From positions 248,001-312,000 of the forward strand of contig NZ_JAANOW010000005.1 of NCBI RefSeq assembly GCF_011758805.1: 64,000 bases of DNA. The letters are read 5' to 3'. Below are positions 36,028 to 44,710 of the stretch, in pieces. The notes beneath the pieces are model-generated. The model was not told where the DNA came from. It made no database searches and saw nothing but the letters and a program-made list of their open reading frames with translations. Origin of the DNA: Mycolicibacterium fluoranthenivorans (GTDB lineage: Bacteria > Actinomycetota > Actinomycetes > Mycobacteriales > Mycobacteriaceae). Made by a program: the position numbers and the translations under genes. Numbering within the stretch: position 1 is the first letter of the stretch; every line of letters starts with the position of its first letter.

Positions 36028-36762
36028 TCAGGCCCCCGTAAAGTTCGGCGGCCGCTTCTCGATGCGTGCCACCTGGGCTTCGATGACATCCGGGCTGGCC
36101 CACGCCTTGTTGAACATCCGGGTGTGGTCGCCGCGGACGGTGTCATAGGCGCCGTCGTCGTTGAGCACCCGCTTGGAATGCGCGACCGACAGAGGCGCGA
36201 AACCGGCGATCTCGGCGGCCCAGGTCTGTGCGTCGGCCAGCGTGCCGGTGCGGTTGACCATCCCGGTCAGCAGTGCGGTGTCCAGGTCGAGGCGTTCGGC
36301 GGCGATCAGCATGCCCCGGGCCCGGCCATGCCCGACCAGGGACGTCAGCCGGCGGATGCTCCAGTTATCCAGTGCCAAACCGTATTTGGCGATGGGGAAC
36401 TGGAAGTAGGCGCCGGGGGCGGCCATCCGCAGATCGCAGATCATCGCCAAGATGACACCGGCTCCGATCGCCGGGCCGTTGAGTGCGGCGATGATCGGCA
36501 CCGGGCTGGCATCGATCGCCAGGTTCAGGGCCAACGCCTTGTCCGGGAGATCCTTGGCCACGCCCTCGGCGTCGGACAGGTCGGCACCGGCGCTGAACAC
36601 CGTGCCCTGGCCCGTCAGCACGATGGCTCGCACGTCAGATCCCGACGCCTTTTCGATCTCTTCACGCAATCCATCGACAAGTGCACCGTTGAGCGCATTG
36701 CGCCGCTCGGCCCGCTGCATTTCCAGAGTCAGGACATTCCCGTCCCGGGTCACTCCAATCAT
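36028..36762 (-). CDS. echA6: EchA6, crotonase-fold acyl-CoA-binding protein
   Basis: 244 residues, closely resembling M. tuberculosis EchA6 (Rv0905). The match is strong in [30 protein letters not shown] and the C-terminal [13 protein letters not shown]. EchA6 is reported to bind long-chain acyl-CoA and feed FAS-II for mycolic acid synthesis, apparently without hydratase activity. The oxyanion-hole region [13 protein letters not shown] and NGPAIGAG are present. It heads the leftward operon running through MBL, lipoprotein and ctpE. The ATG lies 10 bp after the HTH gene stop. Confidence 0.9.
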   Translation of the reverse strand: MIGVTRDGNVLTLEMQRAERRNALNGALVDGLREEIEKASGSDVRAIVLTGQGTVFSAGADLSDAEGVAKDLPDKALALNLAIDASPVPIIAALNGPAIGAGVILAMICDLRMAAPGAYFQFPIAKYGLALDNWSIRRLTSLVGHGRARGMLIAAERLDLDTALLTGMVNRTGTLADAQTWAAEIAGFAPLSVAHSKRVLNDDGAYDTVRGDHTRMFNKAWASPDVIEAQVARIEKRPPNFTGA

Positions 36763-36772
36763 GGTCGCCAGC

Positions 36773-37138
36773 CTATAGAGGTTCCTCGGGCGCGCACCTT
36801 CCGGCGTAGCTGCGGTGCAGTTGCTGCCGGGATACTCCCAGCCGCCTGCCGATCTCTCCCCAGGACATCCCGGCCTGTCGGGCCTTGAACACGGTGGCGT
36901 CGTACTCGGCGAGGATTCGCTCCCTCTCGTCGCGCACCATCGCGAGCTTTCGCGCGATCGCCCCGCTGCAGAACTCCTGGAAGACGGGGTCGTGATCGGG
37001 CGGCGGGGGTCCTTGCCCGGCCCGCTCGAGGGCTTCCAGTGCCTGGCGAGCCGTGTCGGTCAGGGTCGGATCGTCCCGCCAGTCGGCCTGGTCATCGTCG
37101 TCCTCATGGTCGTCCTCATCGCCCCACACGTCGTCCAT
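36773..37138 (-). CDS. Small acidic HTH protein
   Basis: 121 residues if it starts at ATG 37138. The first about 30 residues are strikingly acidic ([19 protein letters not shown]). The C-terminus carries a helix-turn-helix, [25 protein letters not shown], resembling sigma-region-4-like or resolvase-like HTHs. It may be a transcription factor or nucleoid-associated protein. The frame is also open through the hairpin to 37255, but that extension reads through an inverted repeat and looks non-coding. It is co-oriented with echA6 (10 bp apart) and divergent from accD3. Confidence 0.65.
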   Translation of the reverse strand: MDDVWGDEDDHEDDDDQADWRDDPTLTDTARQALEALERAGQGPPPPDHDPVFQEFCSGAIARKLAMVRDERERILAEYDATVFKARQAGMSWGEIGRRLGVSRQQLHRSYAGRCAPEEPL

Positions 37139-37174
37139 GGCTTGAGGGTCCCGCTGCGCACCGACAACATCGCC

Positions 37175-37246
37175 GCTCTCAGGTGGTTCTCTTCTGAACT
37201 GTGTCAACAATCGCTGACACAGTTCAGAAGAGACCCACCTGAGAGC
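37175..37246. repeat. 72-bp hairpin, 32-bp inverted repeat
   Basis: Arms 37175-37206 and 37215-37246 are complementary at 31 of 32 positions (mismatch T37187/C37234) around the 8-base spacer ACAATCGC. The core reads TGTGTCA-N8-TGACACA. It lies 20 bp before the accD3 GTG and 36 bp before the HTH-gene ATG, in the shared divergent promoter region. It could be a regulator operator or a cruciform/transcript hairpin; it does not resemble an end of an insertion sequence with genes. Confidence 0.85.
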
Positions 37247-37266
37247 CCGTCGCATAACCTCATCCC

Positions 37267-38736
37267 GTGAGCCGGACCCCAGCCCTCGCCGTCCGAGATG
37301 CCGTCCTCGACCCCGGATCGTTCCTCAGCTGGGACAGTCCGCCGGTGCAGGTGCCCACCTCGGAGGCTTATCGCAGAGAGCTCGACGCGGCGCAAGCCAA
37401 GTCCGGGCTGGACGAGTCGGTGATCACCGGCGAGGGCACCGTGTTCGGCCGCCGGGTGGCCGTGCTGGCCTGCGAGTTCGACTTTCTGGCCGGATCCATC
37501 GGGGTGGCCGCGGCGGAACGCATCACCGAAGCGATCCAGCGCGCCACCGCCGAGCGGCTGCCGCTGCTGGCCTCCCCCAGTTCGGGCGGCACCCGGATGC
37601 AGGAGGGCACCGTCGCCTTCCTGCAGATGGTGAAGATCGCCGCCGCGGTCGAACTGCACAAACGGGCACACCTGCCCTACATCGTCTATCTGCGGCACCC
37701 CACCACCGGCGGCGTCTTCGCGTCCTGGGGCTCACTCGGGCATGTCACGGCCGCCGAACCGGGCGCGCTGATCGGTTTCCTCGGTCCACGGGTCTACGAA
37801 CACCTCTACGGCGAGCAGTTCCCGGAAGGCGTCCAGACCGCGGAGAACCTGTTCCGGCACGGCGTTATCGACGGCGTGGTCCCGGTCGAGGCGCTGCGGT
37901 CCGTCCTGGACCGCACGCTGGCGGTGCTGGTCGACGCGCCCGGGACCCCGCCACCGGCGCCGTCGGCCCAGTCGATCCCCGACATCCCCGCCTGGGATTC
38001 GGTGACGGCGTCCCGTCGCGCCGACCGCCCGGGTGCGGAGTACGTGCTGGCGCACGGGACCACGAAACCGGTGCCGTTGTCGGGGACCGGTGGGGACACC
38101 AGTCAGATGCTGCTGGCGCTGGCCCGCTTCGGCGACCAGCCGGCCGTCGTCCTGGGGCAGCAGCGCATCGGCACGCTGGGCCCGGCCGCGCTGCGTGAAG
38201 CCCGCCGTGGCATGGCGCTGGCGGTGAGCCTGCGGCTACCGCTCGTCTCGCTCATCGACACCCGCGGCCCGGCGCTCTCGGTGGAGGCCGAACAGGGTGG
38301 GCTGGCCGGCGAGATCGCCCGCTGCCTGGCCGAATTGGTCACCCTGGACACCCCGACTGTGTCGGTGCTGCTGGGTCAGGGCAGTGGCGGCCCGGCCCTG
38401 GCGATGGTGCCCGCCGACCGCGTGCTGGCCGCCCAGCACGGCTGGCTGGCCCCGCTCCCCCCGGAGGGCGCCAGCGCCATCGTCTTCCGCGACACCGATC
38501 ACGCGCCGGAACTATCTGCCGCACAAGGCATCCGGTCGGCCGACCTGTTGCTCAACGGGATCGTGGACACCATCGTCGACGAGCGTCCCGACGCCGCCGA
38601 CGAGCCGCTGGAGTTCACCACGCGACTGTCGATGACGATTGCCGCCGCGCTGTACGAGCTACGGACCATGCCCGACACCGAACGGCTCGGCCTGCGGCTG
38701 CACCGTTATCGCCGGATCGGGCTCACACCTCGATAG
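37267..38736 (+). CDS. accD3: Acyl-CoA carboxylase carboxyltransferase subunit AccD3
   Basis: 489 residues containing both alpha- and beta-type carboxyltransferase domains. The N-terminal half has SPSSGGTRMQEGTVAFLQM (acyl-CoA site). The C-terminal half has LPLVSLIDTRGPALSVEAEQ and LGQGSGGPALAMVPADRVLA (biotin/CO2 site). It transfers CO2 from carboxybiotin to an acyl-CoA; no zinc ribbon is visible. Position beside echA6 matches Rv0904c. GTG 37267 starts 20 bp past the hairpin, without a strong ribosome site. Its 3' end overlaps the convergent YhgE gene by 14 bp. Confidence 0.85.
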   Translation: MSRTPALAVRDAVLDPGSFLSWDSPPVQVPTSEAYRRELDAAQAKSGLDESVITGEGTVFGRRVAVLACEFDFLAGSIGVAAAERITEAIQRATAERLPLLASPSSGGTRMQEGTVAFLQMVKIAAAVELHKRAHLPYIVYLRHPTTGGVFASWGSLGHVTAAEPGALIGFLGPRVYEHLYGEQFPEGVQTAENLFRHGVIDGVVPVEALRSVLDRTLAVLVDAPGTPPPAPSAQSIPDIPAWDSVTASRRADRPGAEYVLAHGTTKPVPLSGTGGDTSQMLLALARFGDQPAVVLGQQRIGTLGPAALREARRGMALAVSLRLPLVSLIDTRGPALSVEAEQGGLAGEIARCLAELVTLDTPTVSVLLGQGSGGPALAMVPADRVLAAQHGWLAPLPPEGASAIVFRDTDHAPELSAAQGIRSADLLLNGIVDTIVDERPDAADEPLEFTTRLSMTIAAALYELRTMPDTERLGLRLHRYRRIGLTPR

Positions 38737-40729
38737 GCGGTTTGAGCCGTTCCATCGTGTACTGCCTGTCCCGCCGGGCGGCGAACGAACTGGCGGCCAG
38801 TGACACCAGCAGCACCCCGGTCAGGACGGCGATCGCGATCCACAACCGCGAATCGATTCCGCCGGCGATCAACTGCCGCAAGCCGTTGACCGCATACGTC
38901 ATCGGGTCCACCGGGTGCAGAATCTGGAACGGTGTGGCCGTGGTCTCCACCGGATAAATACCGCCGGCCGAAACCAATTGCAGCATCAGGAAAGCCAGCG
39001 TCACGACCCGCCCGACCGACACCCCGAACAGGGCGTTGAATGCCTGGATCAGGGCCAGGAAGGTCGCCACGATCAGCAGCAGGAAACCCACCGTGGCGAT
39101 CGGATGACGGGCCTGCAGGCCGACGCCGAAATGCACCACCAGATACATCACCCCGACCTGGCAGACCGTGATGAGCAGCGCGGGCCAGTACGACGCCAGC
39201 ACCACCCGCAGCGCGCCGAGCCCGTTGATGATGGGCCGGGACTGCACCGGTTTGAGCAGCATCCAGATGATCAGCGCACCGATGAAAAGCGCCAGCGGCA
39301 GGAAGAACGGTGCGAACCCCGTCCCGAAGGTGGCGGCGGCATTGTCGGTCTGGATGTCCAGAGTCACCGGCGCGGCCAGGGTCTTGGCGACCGCGGTCCG
39401 CTGCTCCGGCGTCCAGGACGGGACTTGGGTGGAACCTTCCTTGAGTTTAGCGGCCAACTCCTGGCTACCCGCGCGCAGCTTGCTGGTGCCGGCCGCGAGT
39501 TGCGTTGCTCCCGAAGAGAGTTGGCCTCCACCGGCGGCCAGCTGCATCAGTCCGCTGTTGAGCTTGTGTGCACCGCTGTCGAGTTGGCGCACACCGTCGC
39601 GCAGCTTCACCACGTCGGCGCGCAGCCCGCCGTTGAGTGCGCGGGTGAGAAACACCCGCAGCTTGCTGTTCGGGTCGCCGAGTTCGTTCTCCAGCTGTGT
39701 TGCGCTGTCACGCAATTTGTTCAGTCCGTCGTCGGTGGTGGGATCGATTCCCTTGGCTCGCAGCAGTCGCTGCGCGCCGGCCAGCACGTCACCGGCATCG
39801 CGGACCGCCGGATCGGGGTTGGCCTGCAGCATGCCCACGGCCTGATCCACCAGCGTCGCCGCCTGGGCCTGGTCGATGTTGAGCGCGGCGATCCGATCGG
39901 TGGTCGAGCGCACCGCCCCGGACAACCGGGATGCGACGAACCCGACCTCGTCGGGATCCAGCCCCAAATCACCGACTCGGTCCAGCATGGTGACCAACGG
40001 GCCCGTCGCGGTGTCCACGGAAGCGGACAGCTGACGTGTCCCGGCGGCCAGCTGCGCCGAGCCGTCGCGTGCGGTCACCAATCCGGCCGACAACGCACCG
40101 GCACCGTCGGCGAGTTTGTGCGCGCCGTCGTCGGCGGCCGCGGTGCCCGTGGCCAACTGGCCCGCCCCGTCGGCGGCCTGGACCAGTCCGGCACCGGCGT
40201 CGGTCAATCCGGTCAGCACGGTGCCCAAGGTGCGCTGCCCGATGCTCGCGTTGACCTGGTTGATGACTTCGCGGGCGGCGTTCTGCCCGATGATCGAACC
40301 CAGATAGTTGTTGGCGTCGTTGAACTTGAACTGGATCTGCGCCTGCTCGGGCGAGCCGCCGGATGGGGAGGCGACGTCGGCGCTGAAGTTCTCGGGCAGT
40401 GTCACCGAGAAGTAGTACTTGCCGCTGGACACCCCCGCCGCGGCCTCGGTCGACGACACCCGGTGCAATTGCAGCTGGCCCGAATCGACCAGTGCGTCAG
40501 CCACTTCCGCCCCGGCGCGAACCTGCTGACCGTCCACGACGGTGCCGGTGTCCTCGTTGACCAGGGCCACCGGGATCTTGTTCACCTCGGCGAACGGATT
40601 CCAGAACGCCCACAGATACATGGCGCCGTACAGCAGCGGCATGAGGATGACCGTGACCAGCGCGATGCGGGGCAGCGCGCCCCGGGAGAAACGCTTCAGG
40701 TCGGTACCCAGAGACATTCCGGCAAGCAT
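38723..40729 (-). CDS. YhgE/Pip-type membrane protein
   Basis: 668 residues, resembling the YhgE/Pip/ABC-2-permease-like family (phage-infection-protein type). One N-terminal helix (ALVTVILMPLLYGAMYLWAF) is followed by a large outside domain (about 50-440). Its second half is a helical array of GA-x-x-L-A-x-G repeats (QLAAGTRQLSASVD, GGGQLSSGATQLAAGTSKLRAG). Five or six membrane helices close the chain. The role is probably export or envelope scaffolding. It is encoded 2 bp after the degenerate ATPase, a likely partner. Confidence 0.8.
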   Translation of the reverse strand: MLAGMSLGTDLKRFSRGALPRIALVTVILMPLLYGAMYLWAFWNPFAEVNKIPVALVNEDTGTVVDGQQVRAGAEVADALVDSGQLQLHRVSSTEAAAGVSSGKYYFSVTLPENFSADVASPSGGSPEQAQIQFKFNDANNYLGSIIGQNAAREVINQVNASIGQRTLGTVLTGLTDAGAGLVQAADGAGQLATGTAAADDGAHKLADGAGALSAGLVTARDGSAQLAAGTRQLSASVDTATGPLVTMLDRVGDLGLDPDEVGFVASRLSGAVRSTTDRIAALNIDQAQAATLVDQAVGMLQANPDPAVRDAGDVLAGAQRLLRAKGIDPTTDDGLNKLRDSATQLENELGDPNSKLRVFLTRALNGGLRADVVKLRDGVRQLDSGAHKLNSGLMQLAAGGGQLSSGATQLAAGTSKLRAGSQELAAKLKEGSTQVPSWTPEQRTAVAKTLAAPVTLDIQTDNAAATFGTGFAPFFLPLALFIGALIIWMLLKPVQSRPIINGLGALRVVLASYWPALLITVCQVGVMYLVVHFGVGLQARHPIATVGFLLLIVATFLALIQAFNALFGVSVGRVVTLAFLMLQLVSAGGIYPVETTATPFQILHPVDPMTYAVNGLRQLIAGGIDSRLWIAIAVLTGVLLVSLAASSFAARRDRQYTMERLKPPIEV

Positions 40730-40731
40730 GG

Positions 40732-41388
40732 CTACTCACTCCCCACGGTCAGCTGGGCACGCACACCCGTGTCGGTGACACCGTTGACGGTTGCGGTGAT
40801 GACGGTCTGCTGCTCACCGAGCGCGATGAGCCGCTTCAGCACGATGTCGCGGTTTCGGTCGTCGGTGAGGTGATCGAGGTTGGCGACCACCAGCAGCGGT
40901 GGTGTCGCCGTATTGGCCAGCGCGATGCGCAGCAGCGTCTGCTCGAGTTCGGACAGTTCGTCGAAGTACGCGGTGAGCGACGGCAGCGCCACCTCACCGA
41001 ACACGGGTGCGCACACCTTGGCCAGGTCGTCCTGGTCGGCCGCGCCGATGAAGCGATACCAGGCTGCATCCCAGCGCTTCTGCTCGGTGATCAGATCGCG
41101 GACCGTCACCGATTCGGCGATCTTGTCCAGTTCGTCGATGCAGGCCAGCGCGGAGTGGGCGAAGATATCGCGGGCCCGGCTGTGGCCGAACACCGTGATC
41201 TGTCCTTCGACGGGTTTCATCCGGCCGGCGAGCGTCATCAGCAGGGCGGTGCGGCCGGTGCCGGTCGGATAGACCAGCACGCTCACCCCGCCGGCCTCCA
41301 CGTCCAGATCGATGGGGCCGTACACCGGGCCCCAGGGCCCGGTCATTCTGATTCCGCGGGCCGTGACTGCCGGCTCTGGTTCTGCCAC
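40732..41388 (-). CDS. Degenerate ABC-transporter ATPase-like protein
   Basis: 218 residues with the ABC ATPase outline but altered motifs. The Walker A position reads YPTGTGRTALL, with Arg replacing the catalytic Lys. The signature region is LSELEQTLLR instead of LSGGQ, and the Walker B strand is LLVVANLDHL without the Glu. It may bind but probably hydrolyses ATP poorly, or serve a structural role. It is the first gene of a pair with the YhgE/Pip protein. Whether the Arg is tolerated would need a test of ATP binding. Confidence 0.7.
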   Translation of the reverse strand: MAEPEPAVTARGIRMTGPWGPVYGPIDLDVEAGGVSVLVYPTGTGRTALLMTLAGRMKPVEGQITVFGHSRARDIFAHSALACIDELDKIAESVTVRDLITEQKRWDAAWYRFIGAADQDDLAKVCAPVFGEVALPSLTAYFDELSELEQTLLRIALANTATPPLLVVANLDHLTDDRNRDIVLKRLIALGEQQTVITATVNGVTDTGVRAQLTVGSE

Positions 41389-41494
41389 TGAATTATCTCA
41401 ACACATCGGGCTGACCGGGCGTGGTTTTCTACGTGAGGGTCGTGAAACCTGGGCGATCACGGCCCTGGTGCAGAAAACGGCGCACCGGCGAGCC

Positions 41495-42379
41495 CTAGCC
41501 GAGGTGCAGATAGCCACCGAACATGCTGAGCAACTGCACACTGCGCCACCAGATCAACGCCAGGAACAACACCAGCAACCCCACCACCAACGCGGTCTGG
41601 ACCAGGTTGCGTTGTGCGCGTGGCGGATACACCAGGCCGGCGGCCACCACACATCCGGTCACCAGCCCGCCCACGTGGCCCTGCCAGCTGATGGCGCCCG
41701 ACCCGAACAACGGGCCGACGAAGGTGAACGCGAGGTTCAGCACGATGAGCCCGACGACCCACTTGACGTCGAGGCGCAGCTTGCGCGCCACCACGAACGT
41801 GGCGCCGAACAACCCGAACACCGCGCCCGAGGCACCGGCGGTCGCGGTGTTCAGCGGGGCGACCAGGAATACCAGCACCGACCCGCCGAGCGCGGACAAC
41901 CCGTAGAGCGCCCCGAACCGAACTCGGCCCAGCAGCCGCTCCAGCGGTGGGCCGATGACGTACAGCGCCCACATGTTGAACAGGATGTGCGCGATGCCGT
42001 AGTGCAGGAACGCCGAGGTGACCAGGCGGTAGTACTGGCCGTCGGCGACCGCGGGTGGCCACAACGTCAGGTGGCTCTCCAGTTCGCGCGAGGTCATCTG
42101 CAGCACGAACATCAGGACGTTGATCGCGATCAGCGTGTAGGTGACGTACGGGGTCTCACCCGCCGGCCTGCCCCCGAAGTGGCCTTCGACCCGGCGCACG
42201 GTGGCCGCACCCGCCGTCACACAATCCGGGCACTGGTGCCCCACGGCGGCGTCGCGCATGCAGTCGCCGCAGATGAAGCGCTGGCAGCGGGTGCACTGTA
42301 CGAACGCCGGCCGGCCGGGATGCCGGTAGCAGGTGGTCGCCTGCGGTGGCGGTGGCATCTGCGGCGGTGGGTAGGTCAT
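41495..42379 (-). CDS. Rhomboid-family intramembrane serine protease
   Basis: 294 residues. A cytoplasmic N-terminal Cys/His module (CYRHPGRPAFVQCTRCQRF, then CGDCMRDA and CPDC) is probably a zinc finger of B-box type. Six to seven membrane helices follow. The catalytic pair is Ser in GASGAVFG and His in WQGHVGGL, and HILFNMWAL provides the oxyanion-side Asn. It should cleave membrane proteins within the lipid bilayer. It lies 3 bp after the small membrane protein gene, at the end of a tight leftward run. Confidence 0.9.
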   Translation of the reverse strand: MTYPPPQMPPPPQATTCYRHPGRPAFVQCTRCQRFICGDCMRDAAVGHQCPDCVTAGAATVRRVEGHFGGRPAGETPYVTYTLIAINVLMFVLQMTSRELESHLTLWPPAVADGQYYRLVTSAFLHYGIAHILFNMWALYVIGPPLERLLGRVRFGALYGLSALGGSVLVFLVAPLNTATAGASGAVFGLFGATFVVARKLRLDVKWVVGLIVLNLAFTFVGPLFGSGAISWQGHVGGLVTGCVVAAGLVYPPRAQRNLVQTALVVGLLVLFLALIWWRSVQLLSMFGGYLHLG

Positions 42380-42382
42380 GCC

Positions 42383-42778
42383 CTACATGATGGCCGATGG
42401 CGCGCGGCGCCTCGTCAGGACATAGAGCACCGCGGTGGCGACACCGGCCTCGATCAACGACACCGTCGTCGCGACTGTCATCAGTCCGCTCACCTGCTCG
42501 GGCGCCGCGGCACCGTGGTGATGGGTGGGCATCGACCAGTGCACGGCGATCATCGCGAGGTTCATCACCGCGACCACACACCAGGTCCGCACGCCGCAGC
42601 CGCGCCACAGTTCGTAGGCGCACATCAGGCAGGCGGCGGCCATGGCCACGATGAGCACCGCGACCACCGGGGTGCGGGCGTGGCCGATCATCGTGGCGTG
42701 CAGCGCGGCCGACCCGGCTGCGACCACAGCGCACGTCCGCCGTCCGAGAACGGCGGACGTGCTGCTGACGGTGGACAT
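42383..42778 (-). CDS. Small His/Cys/Met-rich four-helix membrane protein
   Basis: 131 residues with four predicted membrane helices. Helix 2 has ACLMCAYELW. The loop after helix 3 reads HWSMPTHHHGAAAPEQ, with several Cys and Met elsewhere (LRRTC, RGCGVRTWC). Such residues could coordinate copper. No family is recognised. It is encoded 3 bp after the copper amine oxidase and 3 bp before the rhomboid gene, so it shares their transcript. A role in copper supply to the oxidase is an inference from this context only. Confidence 0.6.
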   Translation of the reverse strand: MSTVSSTSAVLGRRTCAVVAAGSAALHATMIGHARTPVVAVLIVAMAAACLMCAYELWRGCGVRTWCVVAVMNLAMIAVHWSMPTHHHGAAAPEQVSGLMTVATTVSLIEAGVATAVLYVLTRRRAPSAIM

Positions 42779-42781
42779 GTA

Positions 42782-44710
42782 CTAACTCTCGCAGCAGTGC
42801 GACTTCGGCGCAGCGGGAACGTTCAACGCGGGGTTGCGGTCGAAGAACGACACCGGCTTGAGTTTGAAGCCCGCGTAGTCCACCGGCATCACCGGCCAGT
42901 CCTCCGGGCGCGGGAAGTGCGTCAGCCCGAAGGTGTGCCACACCACGATGTCCTGGCCGTCGATATCGCGGTCCTGGGCCACGTAGGCCGGCAACCCGGC
43001 ATTGCCCGGGTTCTGGTTGACGAACCGGCCGGCCGGATACCGTTCGGCCGGGTCGTATTTCGTCACCCACAGGTGCTTGGTGGCGAACGCCGCGCGCTGG
43101 GCGATCGAGCTGGTCGGGTGGGCCAGCAGCGCCGGCTGACCTTCGGGATGCAGCGCGTAGCCGACGTGCTGGCCCAGCCGGTTGGTCTTCTCCGGGTTGG
43201 TGATGTGCCATACCCGCGCCTTGAGGTTGTCGGCGGTGCGCATGGCCTCCGACTCCCGGGTCAGCCGGGTGCGTTGCGGCCGGAAGGCGTTACCCCACGG
43301 GTTCTCCGGGCCCATCGGGACGGCCACGGCGTCGACCTCTTCGACGACGTTGCACTGGCCGTCCACCTCCATGTCCAGCCGGGCCGAGAACAGGTGCTGG
43401 TGGAACGGTGCGCCCAGCCCGGGCGCCATCTCGGTGGAGAACCCGTCGGGCCCGCGGTAGGCCGAGGCGAACACGATGCCGGTGGCCTTGGCCTCCAGCT
43501 GGATGGTGCCGTCCAGGTACAGGTACCAGTAGAACCCGTAGTCGTAGTTGCCGATGGTCAGGAAGAACGAGATGACGAGTCGTCTCGACCGCCGCACCTC
43601 GGCCATCCCGTTGAACATGTCGGTGTGCTTCCACAGCACGCCGTAGTCCTCCTCGTGCAGGCAGATCGCGTTCTTCATCACCTTCGGGTTACCGTCCTCG
43701 TCGGCGATGGTGACGTCGAAGTACGTGATCTCGCCCAGGCAATCGCAGCCCAGCTCAAGGGAATTGGTGTACCGGCCGAACAGGTACTCACCCTGGTCGA
43801 AGTAGTTCTGCCAGTACCGCACCGGCGACGGGTCGGCGTAGGGCACCACCATCTCGGCGATGGACGCGCGGTACACCACGGGCCGGCCCGCGATGGACAG
43901 CTGGTGCAGGGTCAGGCCCTCGCGGACGTCGAACCCGAACCGGAACTTCCAGTCCGCCCAGCTGATCTGGTTGCCGTCGACGGTGAAGCTGGCCCCCTCG
44001 GGCTGGATGATCTCGATGGGTTTGAGGTCCGTGCGCGGCGGCACCGCATGCGGTTCGGCGTCCCACTGGCCGCGCTCGGCGGGCAGCGGTAGTTCGATCT
44101 CGTCGATCACCTTGGTGACTCGGCGCTCGGTGAGGTCCACATAGGCCACCACCCCGTCAATGGGGTGCGCCCACGGCAGGTCGGCGGCGTCGTACTGATA
44201 GAAGGCCAGCACCCGGACGATGCGCTTGCCCACCTCGTCCTCATGTCCGAAGACGCCCGCCGACAACGGCACCGCGCGCACGTCGGCGTGGGTGAGCCCG
44301 CGCTTGTCCATCGCGGCCAGCCATTCCGGGCAGTCCAGCAGGAACGCCTCGATGTCCTCGAATTCCTGGTCCAGGATCGGCACGTGGCCGTCGACGGCGG
44401 CGTCGACGTGCTCCAGCGACACCACCTTCTGCTGGGTCACGGAGACGACCAGGTCACTACCCTGGCCGGTGGCGCGGTCGAGCAGTAGCACCCGGGCCTG
44501 CCGGTCGATCGGGTCGCCGGGGGCGTAGGCCTGCACGACCGACTTGTGCGGCTCCTCCAGTGCGACGAAGACGAAGCGCACCGAGTCCGACAGCAGGCCG
44601 TTCTCGTCGACGATGCGCCGGGCCGCGCGGATCTCCTCCGCGCTCAGCGGGTTGAGCGGGTGCTCGGAACTGCCGGTGGTGGTGGGGGTTTCGAGGAACG
44701 CGGTGCTCAT
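42782..44710 (-). CDS. Copper-containing primary amine oxidase
   Basis: 642 residues. It converts primary amines to aldehydes with ammonia and H2O2, using copper and a self-made TPQ cofactor. The TPQ precursor Tyr lies in TIGNYDYGF (about residue 380), the His pair of the copper site is in FHQHLF (about 440), and the third His is likely in the later WHTFGLTHFP region. Two small N2/N3 domains precede the catalytic beta-sandwich. No signal peptide is present, so it is probably cytoplasmic. The C-terminus is SHCCES. The ATG overlaps the permease stop (ATGA). Confidence 0.9.
   Translation of the reverse strand: MSTAFLETPTTTGSSEHPLNPLSAEEIRAARRIVDENGLLSDSVRFVFVALEEPHKSVVQAYAPGDPIDRQARVLLLDRATGQGSDLVVSVTQQKVVSLEHVDAAVDGHVPILDQEFEDIEAFLLDCPEWLAAMDKRGLTHADVRAVPLSAGVFGHEDEVGKRIVRVLAFYQYDAADLPWAHPIDGVVAYVDLTERRVTKVIDEIELPLPAERGQWDAEPHAVPPRTDLKPIEIIQPEGASFTVDGNQISWADWKFRFGFDVREGLTLHQLSIAGRPVVYRASIAEMVVPYADPSPVRYWQNYFDQGEYLFGRYTNSLELGCDCLGEITYFDVTIADEDGNPKVMKNAICLHEEDYGVLWKHTDMFNGMAEVRRSRRLVISFFLTIGNYDYGFYWYLYLDGTIQLEAKATGIVFASAYRGPDGFSTEMAPGLGAPFHQHLFSARLDMEVDGQCNVVEEVDAVAVPMGPENPWGNAFRPQRTRLTRESEAMRTADNLKARVWHITNPEKTNRLGQHVGYALHPEGQPALLAHPTSSIAQRAAFATKHLWVTKYDPAERYPAGRFVNQNPGNAGLPAYVAQDRDIDGQDIVVWHTFGLTHFPRPEDWPVMPVDYAGFKLKPVSFFDRNPALNVPAAPKSHCCES

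Noticed and set aside
41312..44092. Long rightward 926-codon open frame across the amine oxidase region
   Set aside because: It is antisense to the rhomboid, small membrane and amine oxidase genes, whose proteins carry clear motifs; the opposing frame is low-complexity and GC-driven.
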